6,958 nucleotides of DNA from SIG710 sp045587665 (GTDB lineage Bacteria > Bacillota > Clostridia > Oscillospirales > CAG-272), in assembly GCA_045587665.1 (NCBI GenBank), contig JAZNCT010000039.1:1-6958 (forward strand), given 5' to 3'. Positions 1 through 5,139 of the stretch are shown here, one piece after another (positions within the stretch are counted from its first letter, which is position 1; the number at the start of each line of letters is the position of its first letter). Both the position numbers and the translations under genes were made by a program. The notes under the pieces are model-generated. The model did no database searches and was not told the origin of the DNA. It saw only the letters and a program-made list of their open reading frames with translations.

Positions 1-376
1 GTGAGTGCGGGGCTACTCCCTTAATATCAACACCAGCACTGTCAGCGGCTTTCTTAAGCCGCTTCCATGCCGCCTGCCTCGTAAGGTGCCCGCTCTTTGA
101 GCGGGAGGGAAAGCAAAAGCCTTTCTCAGTCTCAGCTCCTCTGCGGAGCTGAGTCCTGAGAGCTTTTGAAAGCTTTGCAAATCCACGTTTCCCTGTCTTC
201 TCTGCCTCATAGTATACCCCCTTAAATTCCTCGCTGAGATCCTCAGCTCGAATTTTTAATACATCGCCTATCCTAAGCCCTGTCTCAAGAGCAACGGCAA
301 ACGGCAACCACTTGTCTTTGTCAACAGCCCTTTTCAGGGCTGTGAGCTCCGTTTTTGTTAAGTATCTTGTTTTCAT
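1..376 (-). CDS. Tyrosine recombinase/integrase, catalytic domain, partial (3' end cut by window edge)
   Basis: This is a phage-integrase-family tyrosine recombinase, which cuts and rejoins DNA through a tyrosine nucleophile and would move the element in and out of the chromosome. The 125 visible residues start MKTRYLTKTEL. They include the first catalytic arginine, R35, in TGLRIGDVLKI, a beta-hairpin lysine in EKTGKRG (K60 or K63), and APHS at 122-125. H124 there begins the HxLR box, cut by the window edge. The second arginine and the tyrosine lie outside. The protein begins at the catalytic domain, without the N-terminal core-binding domain of lambda-type or Xer integrases, as in FimB/FimE-like recombinases. 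The ATG at 374-376 is chosen because the LTKTEL opening matches the family. The frame stays open upstream to 509 but has no ATG there. No Shine-Dalgarno sequence precedes the start. Confidence 0.85.
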   Translation of the reverse strand, partial: MKTRYLTKTELTALKRAVDKDKWLPFAVALETGLRIGDVLKIRAEDLSEEFKGVYYEAEKTGKRGFAKLSKALRTQLRRGAETEKGFCFPSRSKSGHLTRQAAWKRLKKAADSAGVDIKGVAPHS

Positions 377-382
377 GAAACA

Positions 383-412
383 ATTATAGTTTACAGTCTC
401 GGAAAATGTCAA
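383..412 (-). promoter_or_regulatory. Promoter of the recombinase gene; -10 abuts the start codon
   Basis: Read on the minus strand, TTGACA (407-412) and TATAAT (383-388) are both perfect sigma-A hexamers separated by 18 bases. Only six bases lie between the -10 and the ATG at 376. Transcription would therefore begin at or within a base or two of the ATG, which predicts a leaderless mRNA. No Shine-Dalgarno sequence is present. Confidence 0.7.
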
Positions 413-422
413 CTCACTGTAA
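391..422. promoter_or_regulatory. Dyad flanking the int promoter -35 region (candidate operator)
   Basis: TTACAGT (391-397) and ACTGTAA (416-422) form a perfect 7-bp inverted repeat with an 18-base spacer. The spacer covers the -35 box of the recombinase promoter, and the left arm sits between -35 and -10. A dimeric repressor bound here would block RNA polymerase. No regulator gene is visible in this part of the element, so the binding protein is unknown. It could instead be another of the many hairpins of this element. Confidence 0.4.
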
Positions 423-464
423 TCAAAAATTTCAGGCTCACAGGAGGGACGTTTCGGTTTTGCG

Positions 465-1370
465 TTATATAAAGCTCCATTCCCGATAACTGATGTTATC
501 GGTAATGTTCACTTCCCTTGTGTAAACAGCTTCTTCACCGATGAACTGCTCCGGGCTTTCGCCGTAGCAGTAGATCGGCTCAGTAAGCTTGCCGCCATGA
601 AGGAGATAACGCCCGCCAATCTTCTGGTTATTCTTCGTCATATACTTGAAGATGTATTTCGCTACTTTGGTCTGTGCGTCCTCTCCGCTTATGTCTTCAG
701 CTGAGCTGAAGCCATAGGGCCAATCGCTTACATTGTAAAGCGGCTTGCCGCTATGCGTCAGCCGCTTTCCTGTGTAAGGCGATATGGCAGCGGAGAGCTT
801 CATAGCTTCCTTGTTGCAGATCATGTGAAAGTGTATTCCGCCTTTTTTCTGCTTCTCAGTGGCGGCAACATATTTGAGCCCCTGTCTGCTAACTCGGTTA
901 GACAGCCAGGGTCTAAGCTTCGAATAACACTCATCATAAGAGAGCCTGTCAAGGTCTTCGTTTGGAGCATAGGTAAAAGTAGCAAAGGTGTCAAGCTCAG
1001 GATTACATAAGATCATATCGAGTGCGTGCAAGCGTGCACGACGCTGTGCACGCCTCTGATTGATAGCCTTATACTTTTCCGCAAGCTCCGGTGATATCTC
1101 ACCGATCTTGCGAAAAAGCTCAGGGTCAAGCCCCTCTAGATAACAGTCGGGAATGTAAGTAAATGCCTCGGCTGAAGCCTCGTCATTTACAACCTCGTGT
1201 AAAACACTTTTCTTAACAGCTTCCCACCCGGAGCTTGTCTTAAATTTCGGAGATGAGAACTCCGAAATTCTGGCAAGCTTAAGCCCCTCGGAAGTGGGAA
1301 TATAAGTAGCCCTTACAGGGCTATGTGTTATGTTTTGAGATTGGCGAAAAAATTGTGCATTTGATGACAT
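465..1370 (-). CDS. HUH-endonuclease rolling-circle replication initiator (G2P/ORF2-like Rep)
   Basis: A protein of 301 residues that would nick one strand at an origin and start rolling-circle replication through a covalent tyrosine-DNA bond. Motif I is FATFTY (129-134). The metal-binding HUH motif is GGIHFHMICN, with H180 and H182. The tyrosine motif is KYIFKYMTK (238-246), with Y239 and Y243 on one helix. This order and the Y-x-x-K-Y spacing fit the replication-associated proteins of filamentous phages, microviruses and related small replicons. The first 120 residues are not recognised and contain an arginine-rich stretch near 106-113. The ATG at 1370 is the only plausible start, since a stop lies two codons upstream (1377-1379). 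It has no Shine-Dalgarno sequence. The gene lies 88 bases upstream of the recombinase and probably acts with it. Whether the element replicates, or uses Rep only for transfer, is unknown. Confidence 0.85.
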   Translation of the reverse strand: MSSNAQFFRQSQNITHSPVRATYIPTSEGLKLARISEFSSPKFKTSSGWEAVKKSVLHEVVNDEASAEAFTYIPDCYLEGLDPELFRKIGEISPELAEKYKAINQRRAQRRARLHALDMILCNPELDTFATFTYAPNEDLDRLSYDECYSKLRPWLSNRVSRQGLKYVAATEKQKKGGIHFHMICNKEAMKLSAAISPYTGKRLTHSGKPLYNVSDWPYGFSSAEDISGEDAQTKVAKYIFKYMTKNNQKIGGRYLLHGGKLTEPIYCYGESPEQFIGEEAVYTREVNITDNISYREWSFI

Positions 1371-1377
1371 ACTGTCT

Positions 1378-1406
1378 TATATATCAAGTATTAAGCTTTT
1401 CGTCAT
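1378..1406 (-). promoter_or_regulatory. Probable rep promoter; -10 abuts the start codon
   Basis: On the minus strand, ATGACG (1401-1406, four of six matches to TTGACA) and TATATA (1378-1383) are 17 bases apart. Seven bases separate the -10 from the ATG at 1370, so the start codon would be at or very near the 5' end of the mRNA. This is weaker than the int promoter but has the same unusual geometry. Confidence 0.45.
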
Positions 1407-1443
1407 TCACTCACCGAAAAATTAGCAAGAGAATGTTCGTCAG

Positions 1444-1486
1444 AAGGCGGCTTGCGCCGCCTTGCCGATAGAGTGTCATCGGCAAG
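1444..1486. repeat. Two overlapping, mutually exclusive hairpins upstream of rep
   Basis: Hairpin A pairs AAGGCGGC (1444-1451) with GCCGCCTT (1456-1463) around a TTGC loop. Hairpin B pairs CTTGCCGAT (1461-1469) with ATCGGCAAG (1478-1486) around the loop AGAGTGTC. They share 1461-1463, so both cannot form completely at once. A stem with an eight-base loop close to rep is a reasonable place to look for a Rep nick site, but no known nick sequence is recognised. Confidence 0.6.
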
Positions 1487-1560
1487 GAATGGATAATCAA
1501 GACCCGGCTTCTGATCCGGAGATCCACAGAGGAGAGAAGAAGCCCCGGCTTCGCCGCCCT

Positions 1561-1577
1561 CCTGCCCTGCGGGCAGG
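1561..1577. repeat. Perfect GC-rich hairpin
   Basis: CCTGCCC (1561-1567) pairs with GGGCAGG (1571-1577) around a TGC loop. It is part of the structured non-coding stretch. Confidence 0.7.
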
Positions 1578-1757
1578 CCCCACCCGACAACAGTGGGTCG
1601 CCCTCCTTGTCGGCCACATTGTCGGCTGTCGGCCTCCGGCCCGCCGCCGTGGTGGTCTGCGTTGGGGCAGGGGCGGGCGGCAGCCTCAGGCCTTTAGCCG
1701 CAAGCGGCCGCCAAAGCCGTGCTTTGTCTGTGGGTCTGGGTCGCCGCTGTCGCCTGC

Positions 1758-1788
1758 AGCTGCGCACATTTGGAGGCTGTGCGCAGCT
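1758..1788. repeat. Perfect 11-bp hairpin in the GC-rich stretch
   Basis: AGCTGCGCACA (1758-1768) pairs perfectly with TGTGCGCAGCT (1778-1788) around a nine-base loop. It is the most stable structure in the non-coding array. No T-tract follows on either strand, so it is not an intrinsic terminator. Confidence 0.75.
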
Positions 1789-1837
1789 TTGGCCGCTCTC
1801 GCTGCGCTCGCCAGAGGCCGCGGCGGCTTCGTTGCCG

Positions 1838-1869
1838 CATTATACAAAACATCAGCATTTTGTATAATG
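1838..1869. repeat. 12-8-12 inverted repeat at element/chromosome junction; candidate att core site
   Basis: CATTATACAAAA (1838-1849) and TTTTGTATAATG (1858-1869) are perfect inverted arms around the 8-base spacer CATCAGCA. Two 11-13 bp recombinase-binding arms around a 6-8 bp asymmetric spacer is the known layout of tyrosine-recombinase core sites such as loxP and dif. Composition switches here from GC-rich on the left to AT-rich on the right, and the spoIIID stop is only 28 bases away. The arms are AT-rich and no T-tract follows on either strand, so a terminator is unlikely. That this is the crossover site of the neighbouring recombinase is inference, because the partner site lies outside the window. 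Confidence 0.5.
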
Positions 1870-1896
1870 AGATATATTAACTAACCCGGGATAATG

Positions 1897-2160
1897 CTAT
1901 TCCCCTTGTCTGAGTATCATATATTTTTGCTTTGTTGCTTCACCGCCTCTCAGGTGTCGTGTTTCTTTATGAACTTCGAGAATGGTTTTCACTTCATCAA
2001 AAAGTACCGGATCAATTTTTTTTAAATTATATGTCACATCCTTGTGTACCGTGCTCTTGCTTATCCCAAAAAATTTTGCTGTGCTTCTGACGGTCGCTTC
2101 GTTTTCAACAATATATTTACCGAGCAACCTGCATCTTGACTTTTCTTTAATGTAATCCAT
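1897..2160 (-). CDS. spoIIID: Stage III sporulation transcriptional regulator SpoIIID
   Basis: A small DNA-binding regulator of 87 residues, active in the mother cell during endospore formation, where SpoIIID represses early sigma-E genes and helps switch on late genes such as sigK. The helix-turn-helix core reads ATVRSTAKFFGISKSTVHKD (22-41). It is followed by the family's conserved RHLRGGEATKQKY near the C-terminus. Length is normal for the family. The ATG at 2160 has GAGGTG (2165-2170) four bases upstream. A sigma-E-like promoter precedes it, as expected for this gene. The gene is divergent from the methyltransferase gene. Its 3' end faces the inserted element, whose candidate att site lies 28 bases downstream of the stop. 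No ordinary terminator remains between them, so insertion may have displaced it. Confidence 0.93.
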   Translation of the reverse strand: MDYIKEKSRCRLLGKYIVENEATVRSTAKFFGISKSTVHKDVTYNLKKIDPVLFDEVKTILEVHKETRHLRGGEATKQKYMILRQGE

Positions 2161-2161
2161 A

Positions 2162-2190
2162 TTGCACCTCGAATTTTTATTCGATACAAT
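2162..2190 (+). promoter_or_regulatory. Possible sigma-A promoter of the TrmH-family gene
   Basis: TTGCAC (2162-2167) and TACAAT (2185-2190) are 17 bases apart, giving a leader of about 35 bases before the ATG at 2230. The -10 is good (five of six). The -35 is weak (three of six). It lies back to back with the spoIIID promoter and overlaps its -10 element. Confidence 0.45.
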
Positions 2191-2215
2191 ATATGAAATT
2201 AAATTTTAAAATATC
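2188..2215 (-). promoter_or_regulatory. Sigma-E-like promoter of spoIIID
   Basis: On the minus strand, GATATT (2210-2215) and CATATATT (2188-2195) are 14 bases apart. The sigma-E pattern known from Bacillus is an ATATT-type -35 and a CATACAnT-type -10 with about this spacing. Here the -10 differs at one position. The predicted start near 2181 leaves a 20-base leader containing the GAGGTG ribosome site. Known sigma-E control of spoIIID supports the reading. Confidence 0.5.
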
Positions 2216-2229
2216 ATTCGGAGATATCT

Positions 2230-3015
2230 ATGATCTGTAAAGAATCTGAAAAATTTGCTTCCTCTACTATACTTGAAGGTATGGTCTCCATTTCTGCCCT
2301 TCTTTCCTCCTCTTGCGAAAATGACAGAAGAATAATTAAAGTTTTGTATAATGAACAAAGAATCAAAAAGAATATCAGAGAATTTAATTATTTGCGGAAA
2401 ATGTCGGAGATTCACAATTTTACCATTGAAACAGTTCAACCTGAGATTATCGAAAGCAACACTATCGGAAGCACTCACGGCGGCGTTATCGCAATATGCA
2501 CCGACAGAACTATAAACGAGCTTTCCCCAAGCTCCATTGTTGATAACGGCTTTTATTTTATGCTTGAAGGCATCGAAGATCCTTATAATTTCGGTTATTC
2601 CCTTCGATCTCTGTATGCCGCAGGAGTTGACGGCATAATCCTTTCTCCAAGAAACTGGATGAGCGCGGCGGGAGTTGTTGCAAGATCATCGGCCGGTGCT
2701 TCGGAAATGCTGCCAATGTTTATTTCTGAGCCCGCAAAAGCCATTGCATTGTTTAAAAATAAAAATTATAAAGTCTATTGTGCAGATAAACCTAATTCTG
2801 TTTCGATTTATAATACCGAATTAAAAAAACCGCTTCTCGTAATTGTCGGCGGTGAAAAAAGAGGCAACTCAAAGGCTGTTCTTGAAGCTTCGGATGAAAT
2901 AATACATATTGATTATGGGCGGGACTTCCCTGCTGCTCTTTCGGCAGCTTCCGCTTCTTCAATAATTGCATTTGAAGTGATGCGTCAAAATCTGAATAAT
3001 AAAGGGTTGGTGTGA
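2230..3015 (+). CDS. SpoU/TrmH-family RNA 2'-O-methyltransferase (RlmB-like)
   Basis: A 261-residue SPOUT-class enzyme that would transfer methyl from S-adenosylmethionine to a ribose 2'-OH in 23S rRNA or tRNA. Residues about 15-92 resemble the substrate-binding domain, ending GSTHGGVIAIC. The knotted catalytic domain follows. Motif 1 is LEGIEDPYNFGYSLRS (112-127), with N120 and the conserved arginine R126. Motif 2 is LLVIVGGEKRGNS (202-214). Motif 3 is at 227-249, around DFPAALSAASASSIIAFE, where the usual SLNV/N-containing loop is replaced by FPAALSAAS, so the third motif is atypical. The ATG at 2230 has GGAG (2220-2223) at a spacing of 6. The gene is divergent from spoIIID with its own promoter. 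Its last codons form one arm of the terminator. The exact target nucleotide cannot be assigned. Confidence 0.85.
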   Translation: MICKESEKFASSTILEGMVSISALLSSSCENDRRIIKVLYNEQRIKKNIREFNYLRKMSEIHNFTIETVQPEIIESNTIGSTHGGVIAICTDRTINELSPSSIVDNGFYFMLEGIEDPYNFGYSLRSLYAAGVDGIILSPRNWMSAAGVVARSSAGASEMLPMFISEPAKAIALFKNKNYKVYCADKPNSVSIYNTELKKPLLVIVGGEKRGNSKAVLEASDEIIHIDYGRDFPAALSAASASSIIAFEVMRQNLNNKGLV

Positions 3016-3039
3016 AACCAACCCTTTATTTTATTTATT
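2998..3039. terminator. Strong intrinsic terminator, probably bidirectional, between convergent genes
   Basis: The 13-bp perfect stem has arms 2998-3010 and 3018-3030 around a 7-base loop. It is followed on the plus strand by TTATTTATT. The left arm contains the last codons of the methyltransferase gene, whose TGA stop lies in the loop. The permease stop codon (3031-3033) lies in the T-rich tail. On the minus strand the stem is followed by ATTCAGA, after the T-rich part of the arm itself, so termination in that direction is likely weaker. Confidence 0.85.
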
Positions 3040-5139
3040 AAACATTGCTGAAACTTCAGCGGGAACCTTGCCCGTGAGGAAGCTTTCGGTTGTTGTCATA
3101 ATAATTTCGCTGCCATGGTCTGAAGCTTGAAAAGCTATTCCAACATGATATGAAGTATCTATTTCTGTAAATATATTCTGATAGTACCCGATGTCGGAAA
3201 GATTTTTCAGGATCTTAACAAAAAGCTCACTGTCATTTTCTATCTTCTTTCCGTCAAGCTCGGTGAAGCTTTGAACATTGCCCTTATAAATGACCATATA
3301 CTTGACCTTGCTCGCAAGATAATCATAGTATTCTTCCTCGGTCATACCTCTGAAAACATAAGGTGCAAGCAATGTGTTATCACTATATATGGGCATATTA
3401 AAGCTTCTGTACCTATTTTCTTTATAACCGTTGAAGTGCAGTTCACCTATCTGCTGTCTTTGAAAATAATTATAATCCACACCGTTAAATTTTTCAGGAA
3501 GCTTTAAAACGGAAGAATAAAAGGCTGATTCTTCAATGCTTCCCTTTTCCGTTGTAACATCAATTTTAAAGTCATTTGAATTTCTCGACATAATTTCATC
3601 ACGCTCAAGATAGGAGTTGCCATAATATTCAACGTCGATAGATTCTTTCCAATATTTCTCATATTCATCCGAATCGGCAACAACACGGCAGAATTTCTTC
3701 AGTTCATCGCTTACGACGGGAATAACACCTTTTCTTGCGATCGGTATACCCGATTTTAGCTTATAAATAATACGATAGCTTGTAATTTCGCTAATATTGG
3801 TGTAAAAATACTCGCCGCTAAAATCTTTATCGACCACTACGTTTTCATCATATTCTATATCGCCATAGCCTCTTGCTCTATCCAGTTCGATAGCGGCATT
3901 TATTATTTCACTATCTTTAAATGTAATGTTTTCCAGCTCATTACCGATTATTACTTCAACAGAAGCTACACTACCCTGACCCGGAATATAGCTGTTTAAT
4001 CCAAAAACATCAAAACCTATAGCACAGAATACAACCAGCATAACAGCTGCATAGATTGCAAAACCTTTTACGCCTTCAAACATCTTTCTTGCATTTTTTG
4101 AAATGATCGTGTTGACAAGTAGGAAGCAGAGAAAACCGCTTATCGCCAAGCCGATTATATACCAGATAAAGTTGCCTACTATAAGATTGAAGAACAATCC
4201 TCCAAGGAGCGTTACCGGTATTATCACAGAATATCTGAAGAAAGCAGCAAAACCGTCAAAAACGATCGGCTGAGTTGCTTTTTCGATCTTTCTGAACTTG
4301 TAAAGTGCCACAGCCCCCATAAGCAAAAGCAACGATGTTATGGCATAGAAACAAATATCGGGAACGTTGATTTCTTCGATATAGTCAAGAGACATAAGTC
4401 TTGAAAAAGGAACGAGTCTTGGTAAAATTTCATCACTCAAATAGTATGATGTATAAATATTTTCATAAAACAGGTTAATTGTTGAGAAGAAAGCTGCGTA
4501 ATATACAAAGAAAATGACATTGAGGTATACTGTCATTATGAGCTGCATGGGAGTTGAGCCACAGAGCATTCCTGCAAAAACGGTTGTTGCATATATCATA
4601 AAAAATGAAAGAACAGAAAAACCGAAATTTTTTATGAACTGCTTGAATATAAGTATACCATAGCCATCGGAAAGCTCTTGCATCTCACAAAGCAAAAGCA
4701 ATATCAGCACTGTTGCAATAAATGTTGCAAGATAAGAAACAGCACCGGCAATCAATCTGGTCAAATACATACTTTCTCTGCTGATAGGTATGCTGTGATA
4801 GAAATCTGCGCTCACTTTATTGTTTAAAATTTTTGTCACATAGCAACCGGCAAAAATGGCCGCAATCATGGATACTACCGTCCAAATCTGAACACTTTCA
4901 ACAACCATATCAAGAAGCCTTGTAGAATTTCTGAGAACATTCTCTTCGTATGACATTTCCGGATTGTGTTGGAGCATTCCGAACCCCGTCATTAAAAACG
5001 GAAGTATCATTGTGAGAGAAAAGATGATAAAATAGAGAACTGTTTTTGGCCATGAACGCTTTAATTCCCCAAGGAAATATTTTGAGTTCATATTTAAATT
5101 CAAACCTTTTTTATCAGAACAAGATGTTTGAGTAGTCAT
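3031..5139 (-). CDS. ABC-2-like transporter permease with large extracytoplasmic domain
   Basis: The membrane partner of the ABC ATPase encoded just upstream, 702 residues from the chosen start. By eye there are about nine hydrophobic segments: 33-56, 86-105, 133-156, 172-194, 200-224, 261-282, 303-322, 323-346 and 360-381. A soluble, probably external domain of about 320 residues follows to the C-terminus. The loop DFYHSIPISRES after the second segment resembles the SLPISR-type loop of ABC-2 permeases in YtrA-linked operons; from memory, Firmicute proteins of this layout are labelled DUF6449. The ATG at 5139 is preferred, with GGAGG (5149-5153) at a spacing of 9. A GTG at 5160 and an ATG at 5091 are alternatives. 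It overlaps the ATPase gene by 26 bases, suggesting translational coupling. The substrate is unknown. The domain may sense or bind an envelope-active compound, which is inference. Confidence 0.75.
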   Translation of the reverse strand: MTTQTSCSDKKGLNLNMNSKYFLGELKRSWPKTVLYFIIFSLTMILPFLMTGFGMLQHNPEMSYEENVLRNSTRLLDMVVESVQIWTVVSMIAAIFAGCYVTKILNNKVSADFYHSIPISRESMYLTRLIAGAVSYLATFIATVLILLLLCEMQELSDGYGILIFKQFIKNFGFSVLSFFMIYATTVFAGMLCGSTPMQLIMTVYLNVIFFVYYAAFFSTINLFYENIYTSYYLSDEILPRLVPFSRLMSLDYIEEINVPDICFYAITSLLLLMGAVALYKFRKIEKATQPIVFDGFAAFFRYSVIIPVTLLGGLFFNLIVGNFIWYIIGLAISGFLCFLLVNTIISKNARKMFEGVKGFAIYAAVMLVVFCAIGFDVFGLNSYIPGQGSVASVEVIIGNELENITFKDSEIINAAIELDRARGYGDIEYDENVVVDKDFSGEYFYTNISEITSYRIIYKLKSGIPIARKGVIPVVSDELKKFCRVVADSDEYEKYWKESIDVEYYGNSYLERDEIMSRNSNDFKIDVTTEKGSIEESAFYSSVLKLPEKFNGVDYNYFQRQQIGELHFNGYKENRYRSFNMPIYSDNTLLAPYVFRGMTEEEYYDYLASKVKYMVIYKGNVQSFTELDGKKIENDSELFVKILKNLSDIGYYQNIFTEIDTSYHVGIAFQASDHGSEIIMTTTESFLTGKVPAEVSAMFNK

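Larger units (their letters stand above)
44..1323. repeat. Cluster of perfect short inverted repeats (hairpins) throughout int and rep
   Basis: Perfect inverted repeats of 7 or more base pairs with loops of 3-7 bases lie at 44-63 (8 bp), 89-105 (7), 131-153 (9), 324-343 (7), 483-502 (8), 695-711 (7, loop 3), 1032-1053 (8), 1243-1269 (10) and 1307-1323 (7). The 131-153 stem is extended by a further CTCAG/CTGAG pair to 125-160. The 695-711 stem extends to 691-715 with one mismatch. Six-base-pair examples are at 161-174, 233-247, 739-752 and 1089-1104. Longer-spaced arms are at 737-744/761-768 and 1159-1165/1184-1190. All lie in coding sequence except the one at 483-502, which is in the rep 3' end. 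The genes to the right show very few repeats of this length by eye. Confidence 0.8.
1..1869. mobile_element. Integrated small Rep/Int element, right-hand part (left end outside window)
   Basis: This block holds a tyrosine recombinase and a HUH-type rolling-circle replication initiator, both on the minus strand. It also holds a GC-rich structured non-coding stretch and a 12-8-12 inverted repeat directly before the chromosomal spoIIID gene. Base composition and translation signals differ from the flanking chromosome: no Shine-Dalgarno sequences here, strong GGAGG sites outside. A recombinase with a Rep is the minimal kit of an integrative plasmid or ssDNA-phage-like element that excises and replicates by rolling circle. 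No capsid, relaxase or cargo gene is visible, but the rest of the element lies to the left. The right boundary at the inverted repeat is an inference. The left end and any direct repeat cannot be seen. Confidence 0.65.
1371..1896. other. Gene-free stretch: rep upstream region and GC-rich hairpin array
   Basis: This 526-base interval has no convincing gene. From 1371 to about 1440 it is AT-rich and carries the rep promoter. From about 1441 to 1837 it is strongly GC-rich and almost a continuous chain of inverted repeats: 1444-1463, 1461-1486, 1561-1577, 1697-1708, 1712-1726, 1758-1788, 1791-1819 with one bulge, and 1823-1838. TGTCGGC also occurs three times, at 1608-1614, 1620-1626 and 1627-1633. 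Open frames here are long only because GC-rich DNA lacks stops; their proteins are low-complexity and recognisable as nothing. Lying upstream of a rolling-circle rep, the stretch could hold the double-strand origin, a single-strand origin, or a structured RNA. This is inference. Confidence 0.6.

Noticed and set aside
377..511. int frame open upstream through the end of rep, suggesting a Rep-Int fusion by frameshifting.
   Set aside because: It would need a +1 shift in the overlap at 465-508. No slippery sequence is evident, and int has its own consensus promoter and an ATG fitting the family.
1838..1869. Inverted repeat read as the spoIIID transcription terminator.
   Set aside because: The stem has only two G/C pairs, and no T-tract follows on the minus or plus strand.
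1411..1884. Long open frames on both strands in the GC-rich stretch (up to 140 codons).
   Set aside because: They overlap each other in different frames and encode low-complexity Arg/Pro/Ala/Gly-rich sequence. They have no convincing ribosome site and coincide with inverted repeats; lack of stops follows from high GC.
1858..2354. Exact repeat TTTTGTATAATGA at 1858-1870 and 2342-2354, possible att direct repeat.
   Set aside because: The second copy lies inside the methyltransferase coding region, encoding part of its N-terminal domain, and does not flank the element. One 13-base match in an AT-biased window of this size is expected by chance.
3271..3507. Plus-strand open frame of 78 codons opposite the permease.
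   Set aside because: Antisense shadow of a well-supported gene, with no ribosome site or recognisable protein.
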